A stretch of 64,000 nt of DNA from Zonotrichia leucophrys gambelii (lineage: Eukaryota; Chordata; Aves; Passeriformes; Passerellidae). Positions 33,729 to 46,389 of this stretch are shown here, piece after piece. The notes beneath the pieces are model-generated. The model did no database searches, was not told where the DNA came from, and saw only the letters and a list, made by a program, of their open reading frames with translations. The stretch's first letter is position 1. Each line of letters begins with the position of its first letter. Location of the stretch: the NCBI RefSeq assembly GCF_028769735.1, contig NC_088173.1:69996463-70060462 (forward strand). The letters are read 5' to 3'. A program made the translations under genes and the position numbers.

Positions 33729-34538
33729 TCAGAGAGAGGATTTTGGGGTGTTTTTTTCTTGTTGGTCCTGCCTAAAATAGAAAAAAAAAATAAAATGAAA
33801 CTTTTTTGTTGTTCTTAAAGGCTCCCAGTAAATTTTGCTGTTTGAGCAGGTGGGGAGCAATTGGAAATGTCACAGGAAAACAATCCAAAGGATTGTTAAT
33901 AATTCATTGCCAATAATTCATCTCCAAAGGTGGATTTGCTGAAGAGAAGTGTTTTAATCCTGTTCCGTGCAGCCACACTCCCTCTGCTGGAGCCTGCGCA
34001 GACAACAGGCAGCTTTTGGTGCAGATTTACAAATTTTGGTTACCTGGGAGGGCTCTCAGGGGTTTCTCCTTTCTCCATGTGCCCGCAGGCTCCTCCCGAT
34101 GTCCCGCACAGCTGGGACTGCCCTGGGGACGTGGGGATGAGATTTGGGATGAGGAGGTGGGAGAGAAGCCCCTGATAACAAACTTCTGTCCACAGCCCCT
34201 CCTGTCCACCCTGAAGCTGCCCTTGGTGGGTGCCAAAAGGATTTCCAGAGGGACTGGTGAAATTAGGGAAAAAAAACCCAAAAAACCTGAAATAGGAAAG
34301 AGTGGGAAAAAAAGGGATTTAGAGGAAGTCTCCAGCACAAAGCCCTCAGCCATGGCTCGAGGCTGTGCTCACCCATTTGCCAGGTTTTTATTGGTGATTT
34401 TATTTGTTCTCCTTAGTGCTGGTGATTTATTCAAAGTGATGGAAGTGCAGCTTTTCCTCCTGCTGCTGTCCCAAAGGTTTGGAAGAGCCTGGTTTTAGGT
34501 TTGTGCAGTAAGAGAACAGATTTATTTTGGTCACCAAT

Positions 34539-35139
34539 TGTTGTGGTGTTGTTGTGAGGATCCCCAGGACGAGGTGAGATATGAGAGTTGACTCCAAGTT
34601 CTCAGGAGGCTGATATATGATATGATATGATATGATATGAATTACATTATATTCAGTATATTAATTACATTATATTATATTCAGTATATTATAATATATT
34701 ACATCATATAATATATAATATAATATATAACATATATTATATTATATATAATATTAACAATCAATTTATATTATTCATATCATTATAATATCAATATCAT
34801 ATCATATAACATAACATAACATTACATTACATTACATCATATTACATTATATTGATATACTAAAACTATACTAAAGAAAGAGAAAGGAGACATCAGAAGC
34901 TAGAAAGGAATTAATAATAAAAACCTGTGACTGACCAGAGTCCTGACACAGCTGGACTGGGATTGGTCATTAATTAAAAACAATTCACATGGAACCAATC
35001 AAAGATGCACCTGTTGGTAAGCAACCTCCAGTGCACATCCCACAGCCATCAGGTAATTATTGTTTACATTTCTTTTCTGAGGCTTCTCAGCTTCTCAGGA
35101 GAAAAATCCCAGCAAAGGGATTTTTCAGAAAATATGTCA
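34539..35139 (-). mobile_element. Solo LTR with expanded AT-rich core (minus strand)
   Basis: On the minus strand it starts TGACATATTTTCTG and ends CCACAACA. It shares its 5' block (TTCTG, AAAAATCCC, GAAGCCTCAGA) and its 3' block (CTGAGAACTTGGAGTCA type) with the element at 51016-52285. The middle, 34612-34860, is an AT-rich array of ATATGAT, ATATT and ACATT units. No target-site duplication was found. Confidence 0.65.
34612..34860. repeat. AT-rich satellite inside an LTR
   Basis: Clustered TATGA repeats, then irregular TATAT, ATCAT and ACATT units. Confidence 0.9.
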
Positions 35140-35189
35140 GTGCCTGGGCAAAAACCTGGAGCAAGGGGGGATCAGGGGGCCCTTGTGGC

Positions 35190-35493
35190 TCTGAGGGCAC
35201 AGCCAGGGGGGTCGGGCTGTGCTCCAGGGAACAGGGACAGGAGGAGAGGGAACGGCCTCAGGCTGGGCCAGGGGAGGGTTAAATTGGATATTTGGGAAAA
35301 TTTCTTCATGGAAAGGGTGTCCAGCCCTGGCACAGCTGCCCAGAGCAGTGATGGAGTGCCCATTCCTGGAGGGGTTTAGAAGCCACGTGGATGTGGCACT
35401 TGGGGACATGGTCAGTGGTGGCCTTGGCAGTGCTGGGAGACCTGGGTGATCTCCGAGGGCTTTTCCACCCTAAATAATTCTGTGATCCTGTAA
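35190..35493 (+). repeat. CR1 LINE 3' fragment
   Basis: Forward CR1: CAGGAGGAGAGGGAACGGCC, GGGTGTCCAGCCCTGGCACA, then GGCTTTTCCACCCTAAATAATTCTGTGATCC split over the tail. Confidence 0.85.
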
Positions 35494-35704
35494 CACCTCT
35501 GGGCCTTCCCCATGCAGAGCAAACCTTTCCTGGCCAAACCCTTCCCAAAGCACAGCAGGAGGAGGGGACATTGCTGCAGGACATCAACCTAGAGCTGGGA
35601 GAGGGAACTGGCAGGGCTCTGTCCCCCTGGGAGCAAACCACTCCATGAAAACCTTTTCTGGCATTTTTTTTGGGTGCCTGGCTCTGGGCACAGGTTTTTA
35701 CTTG

Positions 35705-35907
35705 AAGGCAGCACCCTGGAAGTGTCCAAGGCCAGGTAGGTAAAAAAAAAAAAAAAAAAGAAAAAGAAAAAAAATTAATAAAATGAAAAAAGAAAATTTA
35801 AAAATGCCTCCAGGGCTTGGAGCAACCTGGGATAGGGGAAGGTTTCCCTGCCCATGGGATGGGAGGGGATTTAAGGTCCTTCCAACCAAAACCATTCCAT
35901 GATTTCT
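35705..35907 (+). repeat. CR1 LINE 3' fragment interrupted by an A-rich tract
   Basis: The CR1 tail starts CCCTGGAAGTGTCCAAGGCC, breaks at about 35742, and resumes at about 35805 with CTCCAGGGCTTGGAGCAACC. About 60 bp of A-rich sequence lies between. Confidence 0.85.
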
Positions 35908-36966
35908 GCTTTTCACACAGGATTTGGGGCTGGCTGAGCTGGAGTCAAGCCCTGCAGCCACCAGGTTCCCATTCTGAGCCCGGGGTTCTCACAGCTCGGT
36001 GCCCGGGGCATGGAGGGGATTGGGCTGAAATTTTGGGAACCCGTCCCGGTGTTCTCCTCCCTGTCGTGTTCTCCTCTCTGTCCCCTAGATGGCACCGGCT
36101 CTCAGCACATCAAACTCCCGATGAAAACCAGCAGGATTTGGGGCCAGAAACAAACACAAAATCCACCCCGAACATTTGAAAGAAAAAAAAATAAAGAAAA
36201 AGAAAAAAAAGAAGAAGAAAAGAAGCTACAATTAATTGGGTTTTTTTGGCTCACACACTGAAAAATTCAGATTTCTGACCCTTGGCTGGCTGCAGCATTT
36301 CTGCTGCTTTCTCTTCTGGTCTATTTCTGGGCTCTGCATCCCCCCAAAATTCGGGCACAGGGAATAAGTGGTTCCTTCTCCCCAGCTTTGCTGCTTGGCA
36401 CGGGGATATCTGGGGGCTGTGACAGACCCTGCCACACCTGGGTCACCCCAGGAGGATACTTCAGTTCTTTATGGGGCTGGGAAGTGCAGGGAGGAATATC
36501 CCAACTCCCTTTTTAGTTTAAACCCAAGCAGGAGATCGAGGAGGGAAAATTACTGACAAAATCATCGGTTTGAAGACGCAGCCACCCTAAACAATCCCTT
36601 TTTCCATGCCCTCCACGGCACAGGGCAAACCCACTCATCACATCCCTGGGGCCTGGCTCTCCTTTGGGCAGTTTATCCATGACATTTTTGGCCATCTCAC
36701 ATTTCAAAGCTCCTGGCAGAGCACCACGAGTGTCCTGGTGGGGCAGGTGAGGGAAACACGTCCCCACCTGACCCTCCCCAGCTCTGCACCAACATTTAAA
36801 CCCATATCATGATAAAATCTGCTCGGGACAGGGGCACTTGGCGCCTTGCAGAGGCTCATCCAAAGGAAATCCATGCACAGACATCCAGAAGGTGCCACAC
36901 ACGTCCCTCCTGCTGCTCAGCATCCACCCCCAGGTACCTGCAGGGTCCCCACACCCCCAGAGGTTT

Positions 36967-37540
36967 TATCAGAACCCAGGACATTCCTCTGGCTGCCCTG
37001 GAGGAATCCAGACCCTGGCAGGGGCTCAGAGACCTTGGCACAGAGTCACAAACACCTGTGCCTTTGATCTTAGCCCTTGGAAAAAGTTGCCAACTTTGTG
37101 TGAAGAGCTACAAGCCACAAGGGTTTGAGTAGAATGATAGCGAATTTATCACAGGGTGAAAAAATAGAATTTTGGGGTTTTTAGAATGGGGGTTCAAGAG
37201 GCAAGATGGAGGAATCTGGGCATGTCCTGTCTTCTTCTCCTTCTTGTCCTCCATGTTCTGCTGTGATGGTGGCACTTTGGGATTGGTTTAGAGACAAACT
37301 GTCTAACAAAGGTGATAGGTATTGGAAAATTATTGTGAATAAATTACATGTAGTTTTTAGTATAACAAGCTAACACCACCCCAAGGGCAGGGACTGTGCC
37401 TCAACCCGACCTGCTGGACAGATCTCAGCAGGTCAGAGAAAGAATGGAATAGATAAGGAAAAATGAACAACCTTGAAATGCAGAACCGACAAATCTCGAC
37501 TTCTTCTTCAAGTGCAGAGCTGCGAAAAAAGACTTTTAAT
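36967..37540 (+). mobile_element. Solo LTR, degraded second copy of the 8166 family
   Basis: It is homologous over its full length to 8166-8740 (for example CACAAGGGTTTGAGTAGAAT and AACACCACCCCAAGGGCAGG). The TATA-like motif is altered (AGTATAACAAG) and the polyadenylation signal is lost, so it is older or less constrained than the 8166 copy. The right end is eroded. Confidence 0.7.
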
Positions 37541-37979
37541 ACCTTTGGGTCATCTCAGCCACAGAAACCCCAAACTGTTTGAGCACAATCACTTCTCACC
37601 CATTTTTCTCTCCTGTTTTGGGGCTCTCCAGCCTGTGCAGGAGGGAGCAGCCCTGGGCTGGGGCAGTTTCAGGGCTCTGCTTTTGGCACATCCCAACAGT
37701 CCCCATGGCACAGCAGGGAGCATCTCCCATCCCAAAAATCTGAGGGAAGCAAAAATCACCCAAATTAGCACCACCCAAACTGCTGCCCCTTTTCCTGGGT
37801 TTCTGTCCCCAGGAAAGGACAGAATAGGAATTGGGATTTTTTTAAATGTATAGATTTATATAAGGGTCATTAGCATTGCTTTAGGGCAGCTCATGGTGAT
37901 GAAGGTCAGAGCTGGAGGAGAAATCCCACAGAACCTGGGGAGATGCAGTGGCTGGAGACCAGGCACAATAAAATTGCTG

Positions 37980-38405
37980 CAATATTGGCATTATATACAT
38001 ATTATTATTATATAGATAATTATATATATAGGCATTATATAGATATTATATATATAGGCATTATTTCTCTATTATCAACAAATAATAATATAATAATACC
38101 AATAGTGATATAATTATATATGTATAATATATCAATATATCAATATAATATATCAATATAATAATATAGGCATAATAATATATCAATATACAGGGATTTA
38201 TATATATTATATCAATATATCAATATTATAATATATGTATAATAATATATCAATATCAATAAATCAATATTATAATATAGGTATAATAACATATCTATAT
38301 ATCATTATCAATATATCAATATTGTAATATATTTATAATAATATATCAATATACAGGGATTGATATATGTTATATCAATATATCAATATTGATATAATAA
38401 TAGAA
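37980..38405. repeat. AT-rich ATATCAATAT-type array
   Basis: About 420 bp of near-pure A/T are built from ATATCAAT, TATAATAT and occasional GGCATTAT or CAGGGATT units, a decayed higher-order repeat. Confidence 0.9.
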
Positions 38406-39549
38406 TAAAATGTTACAATTTCTATATTGGCAGGCTCTGGATTGTCCCAGATCCTGCTCTCAGACCCACACAGCCATTCCCAGCCTCACCTCAATCTCGT
38501 GTCCTTGTGAGCTCCTCTTTGAGTTACAGGAGGTTGGAGTTGGCAGGTGGATGCTGGATCCTGTGGCAGGTAACAAATCCACTCCTTGGAGAATTCCCAG
38601 GCTCCCCAGTGACAACATTCACCTGGATTTGGGCTCATCTCTGCTTTGGGTGATGCCAAGGAAGTCAGAGCCAGCTCCAGATGCTGCCAGTGCACCAAAT
38701 CAGGCAAAAGGTGCAGTTATTCCCCATTAAATGATGAAACAATCCAGTTTTTGGCTCCCCAGACTCTCCTGTGTCAGACACGTGCTCGTACAGTCACAGC
38801 TGAGATGCTCGAGTGCTCCAAGTGCTGGGGATTACCCGAATATCCCCAGAGAAACACCCTCAGCACTGGGAGAGAAACCCAGACTAAAGAAAAGACACGG
38901 ATTGGGCAAAAAGCAGAAATATCTAAACAGCATACTTCTTTTTTATTTCCATTTTAAATACACAGCTTCCTTATACAGCCAAGGAATTCCCTCTCCCTCC
39001 CTCCCCTTCCAAGCAACTCTTATCAAAGGAAATCCTTCACTGGAAAATCAACACCAGATCAGGGACGTGCTCTGGGAGAGCCTCTTTAGCAAGTGCAATA
39101 TCCATGGGCCAGAAATCCCTGAGCAGGGACCTTCCTCACTTCAAATCCTTTCTGAGGATCCTGGGGAAAACCTCCTGGGCTCCCAATGAAGAATTTAACC
39201 AGTTACACATCATGGGGGGAAATAAACCCTGGAAATCCACCCTGTGCTGCAGGGAGAGGGGATGCAGGGCTGAGGATGAGCTGGGTCTGCCCCTGGAAGG
39301 TTTCTCCTCTTAAGCAGGGCTTATCCTGCATTTACACTCCCTGCAGGGAAAGCAGGAGGGGAAATGAGGGAGGATTTAGGATATTTATGTATTTAGGATA
39401 CTCCTTTCTCAGGTGGAACATGGGGAAGGGGCTGGTTTGCATTGAGGGTGTACTTTGGGTGAAGTTTGGGGTTTTTCAGCAGGTGATCTGTTGCAGTTTT
39501 TAGTTTTAGAATTTCTGTTTTCTGGGGTAACAGCTCATAGGATCATCTC

Positions 39550-39615
39550 AGAGGATCATGGAATGTCCTGACTTGGAAGGGACCCACAAGGATCATTGAA
39601 TCCAATCTTTCCTTT
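39550..39615 (-). repeat. CR1 3' terminal fragment, short
   Basis: Reverse CR1 end: GGATCATGGAATGTCCTGAC, TTGGAAGGGACCCACAAGG. Confidence 0.7.
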
Positions 39616-39984
39616 GTGGGAACAAACTCACACCCACAAAGAGGGCAGGGAAAGGAGGGGATAAACACCTCCAAAAATAGCAGAGCCCTCAGTCACTGAT
39701 GAAAGCAGGCTAAATGAACCCTCCCAGGGTCAATCAGCAGCTCCTGCCTCCCCAGTGCCAGCTGTGCTCTGCAGCTGGATCATTCCTTCTCCCATGGGAT
39801 CCCCTTGGACCTGTGGGTTCCTCAGAGCATGGCCCAGCTCCAAGGGGACATATCCAACACCTCCCAGGGGCTGCAGCTTCCAGAATTGGCCACTCAATCC
39901 CAGAATCAGAATTAGTTTTCAGTATCAGAAGTGGTGGAGATGGGAGGAAGCTGCCAACACCTGGGCAGGCAAGGGAAGCTCTGC

Positions 39985-40271
39985 AGTGAAGGGCCTGGAG
40001 GGACAGGACACAGGGAATGGCTGCCCACTGCCAGAGGGCAGGGATGGCTGGGAGATTGGGAAGGAATTGTTCCCTGGGAGGCTGAGGAGGGGCTGGGATG
40101 GAATTCCCAGAGAAGCTGTGGCTGTCCCTGGATCCCTGGAAGTGCCCAAGACCAGGTTTGACAGGGCTTGGATCAGCCTGGGCTGATGGAATGTGTCCCT
40201 GAACATGGCAGGGAGTGAAACTGGATGGGCTTTAAGGTCCTTTCCAACCCAAACCACTCTGTGATTCCATG
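39985..40271 (+). repeat. CR1 LINE 3' fragment
   Basis: Forward CR1: GGGCCTGGAGGGACAGGACA, AGAGAAGCTGTGGCTGTCCC, AAGGTCCTTTCCAACCCAAA and TCTGTGATTCCATGA at the end. Confidence 0.9.
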
Positions 40272-40590
40272 AAGATGTGATTCCCATAAAATCCTGTTCC
40301 AGCAGGCCAGCACTCCCTGGAGGTGCTGTTGAAATCAAATTTGGTCCCAGATTTGAGCAATGGGAGGTGCCAGCACAGCTCCCAGGAGATGCAGCCCCAG
40401 ACAGGAGGGGACACAGCCTGGGCTCTGTCACCCCCATCCAAGAGCTCCCCCCAGCACTGGGGATGCTCAGGGCACCCAGGGCTGCACCTTCTGCTCCTGC
40501 CACCCCTGCAGAACCACCCAGGCCATCCAGCCATGGAAAACTCACCTCGAAAAGCATTCCAGAACACCAACTGCTGCTGCTGGGCAGGTG

Positions 40591-40664
40591 AGCAAACAGC
40601 TTGCACTGAGTTTTGGGGGAACAGACACAACAGAGGTGCTTGAGCCACCCCTGGATCTGCCAGG
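40591..40664. repeat. ~70-bp dispersed direct repeat, copy 1
   Basis: Homologous to 41640-41711: both share GGTTTTGGGGG-like sequence, ACAGACACAACAGAGGTGCT and GAGCCACCCCTGGATCTGCC. Confidence 0.85.
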
Positions 40665-41639
40665 TGAGAACTGCTCCCAGCCCTCCCAAAATCAGCACTG
40701 AAATCAGTCCCCCACATGCTGAATTTGATAAGGAGGATTTCCTGCAGGCTCCTGATTCACAAACACCTCACTGCTGCACAGCTCCTGCTTCTCCCCACAT
40801 ACTAAAAAGTCCCAACATCACTCAGATCAGGAGGGACTTTATTTTCAAGCTGTTTTTCCCAATTCTTTGCATTTTGCTCCCCTTCTGTGGCTGAGTGACC
40901 CTCCTGTGTGCCCTTTCAGGGACGCTGCTCCTGCAGCAGCAGGGATTTGTCTCCTGGAGGAAGAGCAGAGTCTCCAAGTGAGCAGATGGGGAGCAGAAGG
41001 CAGCAGCTCCCCCAGGACAGGCTCTTCAATATTTAATGTGACATCAGAGCAGAGCAAAGTGATCCCGGCTCATGCAGCGTTTTGTACAAGGCAAAGAAAG
41101 ACACAGCCAGGGAAGTGTGAGAGGAAAACACCCAAAAGCCAAAGAGGAAAGTGCTAATTTGTGATTCTAAAGCTTGTACTGCAACAACTCCCTGCCCTCT
41201 GCTCTGGTTTGCTCTTTGCAAGCAGAGCTGCAGCCACGAGTGGGATGGACAGGGTTTGGTCCTTCAATGCCTTAATTAGACAGGAAAATAATTAGAGAAG
41301 ATGATTCCCTTCTAACATTCAGGCCTCAGCACAGAAAATAACCCAGCCCCACCCGATTATGTCCATTTGGGTTGTTTGGGAAGCTTGGCAGATGAAAGGA
41401 GGACATCCCAACTGGAACAGGGTCCATAAAGGAGATTTCTGAAGAGATGGGGAGGTGCAGCTGCTGCACAGTTGTGAATCAATCCTTCATCATTGATTAT
41501 CTGGCAAAGGAGCAGCCACTGCCAGACACAGGCTCAGGTTCTCGAGGAAAAATTCCCCCTCAGCATTTCCCCCGTGGAAATTCCAGAGGCAGCTTCTAGA
41601 GTGGGCTGGGGAAGCAGAGCGCTGGCTCAGGAGATGACA

Positions 41640-41711
41640 GCAAACAGCCTGCACTGGGTTTTGGGGGGACAGACACAACAGAGGTGCTCGAGCCACCCCT
41701 GGATCTGCCCA
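41640..41711. repeat. ~70-bp dispersed direct repeat, copy 2
   Basis: Second copy of 40591-40664, same orientation, 1.05 kb away, with about six substitutions. Confidence 0.85.
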
Positions 41712-43315
41712 TCAATGTTCTAATCAGGTAAAAACCCTGCGAAGGGCAGATTCAGAATGCAACAAATAATAAAAAAAAGGTTGGGAGGGAGTAACATGAA
41801 TGTGTGATGATGGTGCCTGGTGGGACACACAGGAGCTGCTTTTGGTGATGTGACAGCTCAGGTCCCTTTCTTGTTGCTGAGAACTCCACAAAAACTCCCC
41901 CAAACCAACCCCTGCCCTCCCACCTTCAAATCCATCCAACTTTGGGGAATTTCCTGCTCCTCCCAGGAGTGTCCAGAGCAGAGTGCAGCAGCAGCTCCTA
42001 AAGCAGCCAAAGATCATGAGCAGGAGTTTGTGAAGTCTCTGGGTGCAGCTGGGGATGGGGAATTTTGGGGAAGAACCTACAGCTGTACAGAAGTGTGGCA
42101 TCCACCCTGTTTCTTTCCTGGACCATCAGGAAGCTCCAGTTGTGTCCCACAGTGCTGGGGCTCATCCTGGACCCCTTCACAGCAGCAGCTCTGAGCCAAA
42201 GCAGCTGAATCCCTTTACTCCATCCCCATCCTTCTGCAGCACATCCAAGTGGAGCCTGACATTTATTAAATAACTTCAAATGTTGGTGCCAGGGAGTTTG
42301 GGGTTGTTGCAGTGCAGTTGTCAGCTCTGCTCCCCTAAGCAATCCCAAAAGGGCTGCACTGCTTGGTCAGCAAGTTCCACCTTTTCACCAACTTCCCTTC
42401 ATTTACATGGACAAACACATCAAATCCCACACACAGCACGTCTTCCAAAGCAACAAAATAAAGTCTCAGACCAACAAAACCAGTCAGGTACAAATCCAAT
42501 TTTAATTGTCAAGCTCACTTCTAGCTCCTACATTCAACGCAAGGATCAAAAACTACAAGTTTGAGAGTAGAATTTTATTCTATCTCCAGTTTCTGATCAT
42601 TTTGGCAGCTGTCAAAGGGCAACTTCCAAAATCCACTCGTTTCAGAAGCTTTTCCCTACCTTGCAATGCCAGGTGAAGCCCACAGACTCTCCCAACAGCT
42701 CTTGACACCTTTCAGACTCAGTTCTTTGGCAACAGTTACACAGAGCATTGTGCGTATATAAAGAGCTTATAATAAAACTTCTTTTACATTCTAATTGTCT
42801 TAAACCTTCACAGAAGTATTAAAGTGCTCAATCAACTCTGAACAAACCCTCCTTCCCTAGTCAGCTACTTCCTGGAAACGCCTGCACTTAAGTCAGCAAA
42901 ACCAGAAGCAAACAAGAAGAGAAAAGGCATGGAAAAAATTAAAATAAATCCTCTGCAGGATCATAAAAACCCCTCCTGAGACAAGAGGCCTCGAGTCTCA
43001 CATCTCCCTTCCACCCAAATATTGAGACATAGGTTCAAATGTTCAATCAGTCCAAGCCAGCACAGCTTTTTTTTTCCCCCCCCTCAAGCTGTGCTGATTT
43101 CCCATCAGTTGATTCTTTGGCCCCTGACTTCTGTAAGAACAAAAACCCTGCAGAACAGAATCCTACTGATGCTACAAAGAAAGCACAAACACTCAAGTCA
43201 CACCTCTGAAGGAAAAGAAAAGATACAAACAAGAGTTGTGGTTGAAATTTAACCCTCCCTGCTGCCTGGATTTTCAATTCTCTCTGCACCATTTGACACT
43301 ATCTGAAATTGATAA

Positions 43316-43371
43316 TTTAAAAAGGTTTTAAATGGGGACATTTTAAAAAGGTTTTAAATGGGGTCATTTTT
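43316..43371. repeat. Two-copy tandem repeat (~25 bp)
   Basis: TAAAAAGGTTTTAAATGGGG occurs twice in tandem. Confidence 0.85.
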
Positions 43372-45074
43372 GGTTCTTCTAAGTGGGGAAATGGAAGGTG
43401 CATCTCAAAATTATTTCATCTGGTAAAACCTGCAGGCCAGTCCACCCCACTATGGGAAATCCCACCCAGAGCTTCAAAGAGGACCAAAGCCACACTCCCT
43501 TGGGCACATCCTGTCCTTCCTCCAGCCACAGCACCCAAAATTCCCTCAAACCACCCCCCAAGGAGAGTTTTTCCTGTGGAGACACCAGGAATTCACCCAC
43601 GGGTCACGTGTGTGTTACAGCTTCACTCAGCCAGAGGATGACACCTCTGATTGCAGCTTTGCTTCAATCTTTTGACATCTGTGGGAAAAACATGTTATTT
43701 CAGCCTCAGCAGCCTCTGCACTGCCTGGGCCTGAACTGCTGCCTCTCACCTGCCCTTCTGCTGTCGACTGAAGATCAGACAGAGCTGTGCCACCTCTGAG
43801 ATCCTGCCTGCCCCCGCTCCTGCACGCAGCCCTTGCTAACAGCTCTGAGTGACCCTGCCACAGAAATGACTCAAAAGCCAGGGAATCTTGGGGAAAATGG
43901 TCAGAAACCACGTTTGGGTTTGTACCTGCTCTTGTCAGACGTGCAGGAGCCGCCTCTGAGGCTGCTGAGAGCCAAATTCCCTGCTCTGATGCACTGGGGT
44001 GGTCACCCTGACCCTGAGAATTCTCACACCATCCTGGTGCCACATGAAAGTCGTGGTTTTGCTGTCTGTGACATTGTTTTGCTTGCTAAGCTGAGGGGTT
44101 TCCCCTAAAATTCCCCCGGGGATATAAAATCATGGATATAGGAACTCTCACTGCTCTCCTCCAGAGTCTCAATACAAAGGGTTTCGTAAGAAAATGCAAA
44201 AATTAGTTCTGCACACGTGTTTGAGAGCCGTGGGCAGCTCCACGAAGATTAAATACCTTCTGATCTTTAGTGCAAATACACCAAATCTGCAGTGGCTTGA
44301 GCCTGGTTCAGCATCAGCACAGGAGCTTTGCACCCAAAGCCTTCCTCCCTCATGGCTGGGTTGGTCTCCCTCACCATGCTGGGGTGGGAGGAAAAATCTC
44401 TGCATCATTTACTGGGCAAGCAACTGGTGAGACACACTTCTCTGTGCTGATAAATTCATATTTTACATTCTTCTTCCCTCATTTCTACTCTTTTGAAAGT
44501 TCATCACCGAGGTCCACAATTTTCTGAACATTTTTAGCTGTGACCTGTGATGTGCCAAGCACTGAACTAAAGGGCAGCTTTGTTTCACAGTACTCCAAAT
44601 AAGAAAACTGACCATAGTACAAGCAAAATTAAATAAACTGAAATATAAAAGACAGCAGAAGTTAAGATTCATCCAGAAATATAATATAACATCTGGGAGG
44701 GGCAGGGGGAGGGAAACTGGAAATCAGCTACGCAACAGAAACAATGAAATGACCAACAAATATTGATTAGGTGAAAAGAGGAAAACTTTCATTGCATTCT
44801 GTACATCAAAATTAAATGAAAAATTCACATGGTGGAGCCTCGAGACAGAATGATGAAGGTCTCAAGCCACAGGAAGGAGAAAGCAAAGAAAACACCTTGA
44901 AGAAAGCAACACATGAACAGAACCAGTAACTGAGCAGCTTCCAAAGGAATAAAAGTGACCATATCTCAAAATGAGAAAAAGCAGCACTGAAGCAGAGAGA
45001 ACAAGTATATGGTCAGGACATGGTGGGTAACACTGAGTGCACAAAACACTTTGTGAATTTGGAAAGAACCAGGC

Positions 45075-45160
45075 CTATTTGTATATCTATGCAAAATATA
45101 TACACAACTCCATATGTATATATGTACACATAGGCACTACTGTACATATGTATATATGCA
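45075..45160. repeat. TA/CA-rich simple repeat
   Basis: Irregular ATATGTAT and ACACA units; a decayed dinucleotide-type microsatellite. Confidence 0.7.
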
Positions 45161-45933
45161 ACCTCTACACAACTGCCCTCTGCGTGCAAGCAAAAAATGC
45201 TGCAGTTGTGCAAAAACCTACAATTCTGTGTTTGATTACCCAGGAGAAATGGGAGAGAGATCCAAACTAATGCCCAAACAGCTCAAACCCAGCAGGGGTT
45301 TCACCCACAGGGCCATTCCAGCCCAGCCTCTGAATGTTCCCAGCTCATTTGCTGGGATTAAAAATTCATCCAAAGCTGTGGGTTGTAGCAGTACACATTG
45401 CAAGTGCTTCCAAACCCATGAATGTGAGAAAACAGCCACCATCTCTGCTGCCATCAGTGGTTTAGCACAGGGCCATCCCACCCAGAACACCAATTTGGGA
45501 ACACTGGATGCACAGGGAATTGGAATTTCAAAGGCCAGGCCAGGGCTGTCATTCTATAAAACAAGGGTCTGTTCTTAGTGTTAGGGAAGAAAAGGATGTG
45601 GTGCATTAAAAAATCCCCCCCACCCTCAAACAAGGGAACACAGGCCAACTCTGGATGCTCCAACCGTGCGGCCAGGCTGATCTTTGGGGTTGGTGTGCTT
45701 AGGGGGTGTGGAAAGAAGCATTTTCCATAAAGCTCCTTGGCCTGACAGCTCCAGAGAGCAGCGTCCTCTCAGTCCAAGGCTCCCTTGGTCTGGCACAGGC
45801 CCCGTGGAGCTGTGACAGGAGTGCATTGCCAACGTCAGAGCACGAAGAAAGTGGTGAAAGGAAGCTGCAGGGATGGTCCCAGGCCTTGGCTGGCCCCCAG
45901 GGCTGTCCCTGCTGCTCTGCAGGCTGGGGACAC

Positions 45934-45997
45934 TCAGTACTCTGCATCCATGGCATCCAGGTACTTGGCCTCGATGATCTTGGGGAGCAGGTTGTAC
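45934..45997 (-). CDS. SLC4A11: SLC4A11 terminal coding exon and stop
   Basis: This last coding segment follows acceptor TGCCCTAG. It completes the split Arg and encodes [20 protein letters not shown] followed by TGA. The human protein as I recall it ends [20 protein letters not shown] plus two more residues, so this end is two residues shorter and otherwise nearly identical. The 3' UTR continues toward lower coordinates. I could not fix a poly(A) site; one AATAAA on the minus strand lies near 42575. Confidence 0.95.
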
Positions 45998-46389
45998 CTA
46001 GGGCAGAGCAGACACAGCGGTCAGTCCTTGTTTGGGCAGCATTTTTCTCTTTGTCCTAAAGCTCCTGGGCGAGATTGGCTGTGACATTCACACACTGAGG
46101 GGGACACAAAGCGGGGGACAGCAAAACCTCACAAAAGCAAACACAGCTTTTATTTATATGAACAGCAATGCCCGACTCCCTCTGCAAGAGCCTCCTCCCT
46201 CCTTCCAGCTGGAAAGAGAACATCCTCATCCTCATCCTCACTGGAGGAAGTCACTTTCCCAGAGCTCTGTCACCACCAAGTCCTCAGGGTGACAAAAATA
46301 AAGAGGTGAAAAGCCATGACTCCAAACAAGACCATCCTGACCTGGTGTCTGGCTTCTCCATGTGGAGATGCATGGACAAACACATTTAA

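Larger units (their letters stand above)
41712..45933 (-). other. Downstream flank and possible 3' UTR of SLC4A11
   Basis: The interval directly follows the SLC4A11 stop on the minus strand and part of it must be 3' UTR. Candidate minus-strand AATAAA signals occur near 42575 and 42264, which would imply a 3' UTR over 3 kb; a shorter one using a variant signal is equally possible. No second gene is recognised. Confidence 0.4.
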
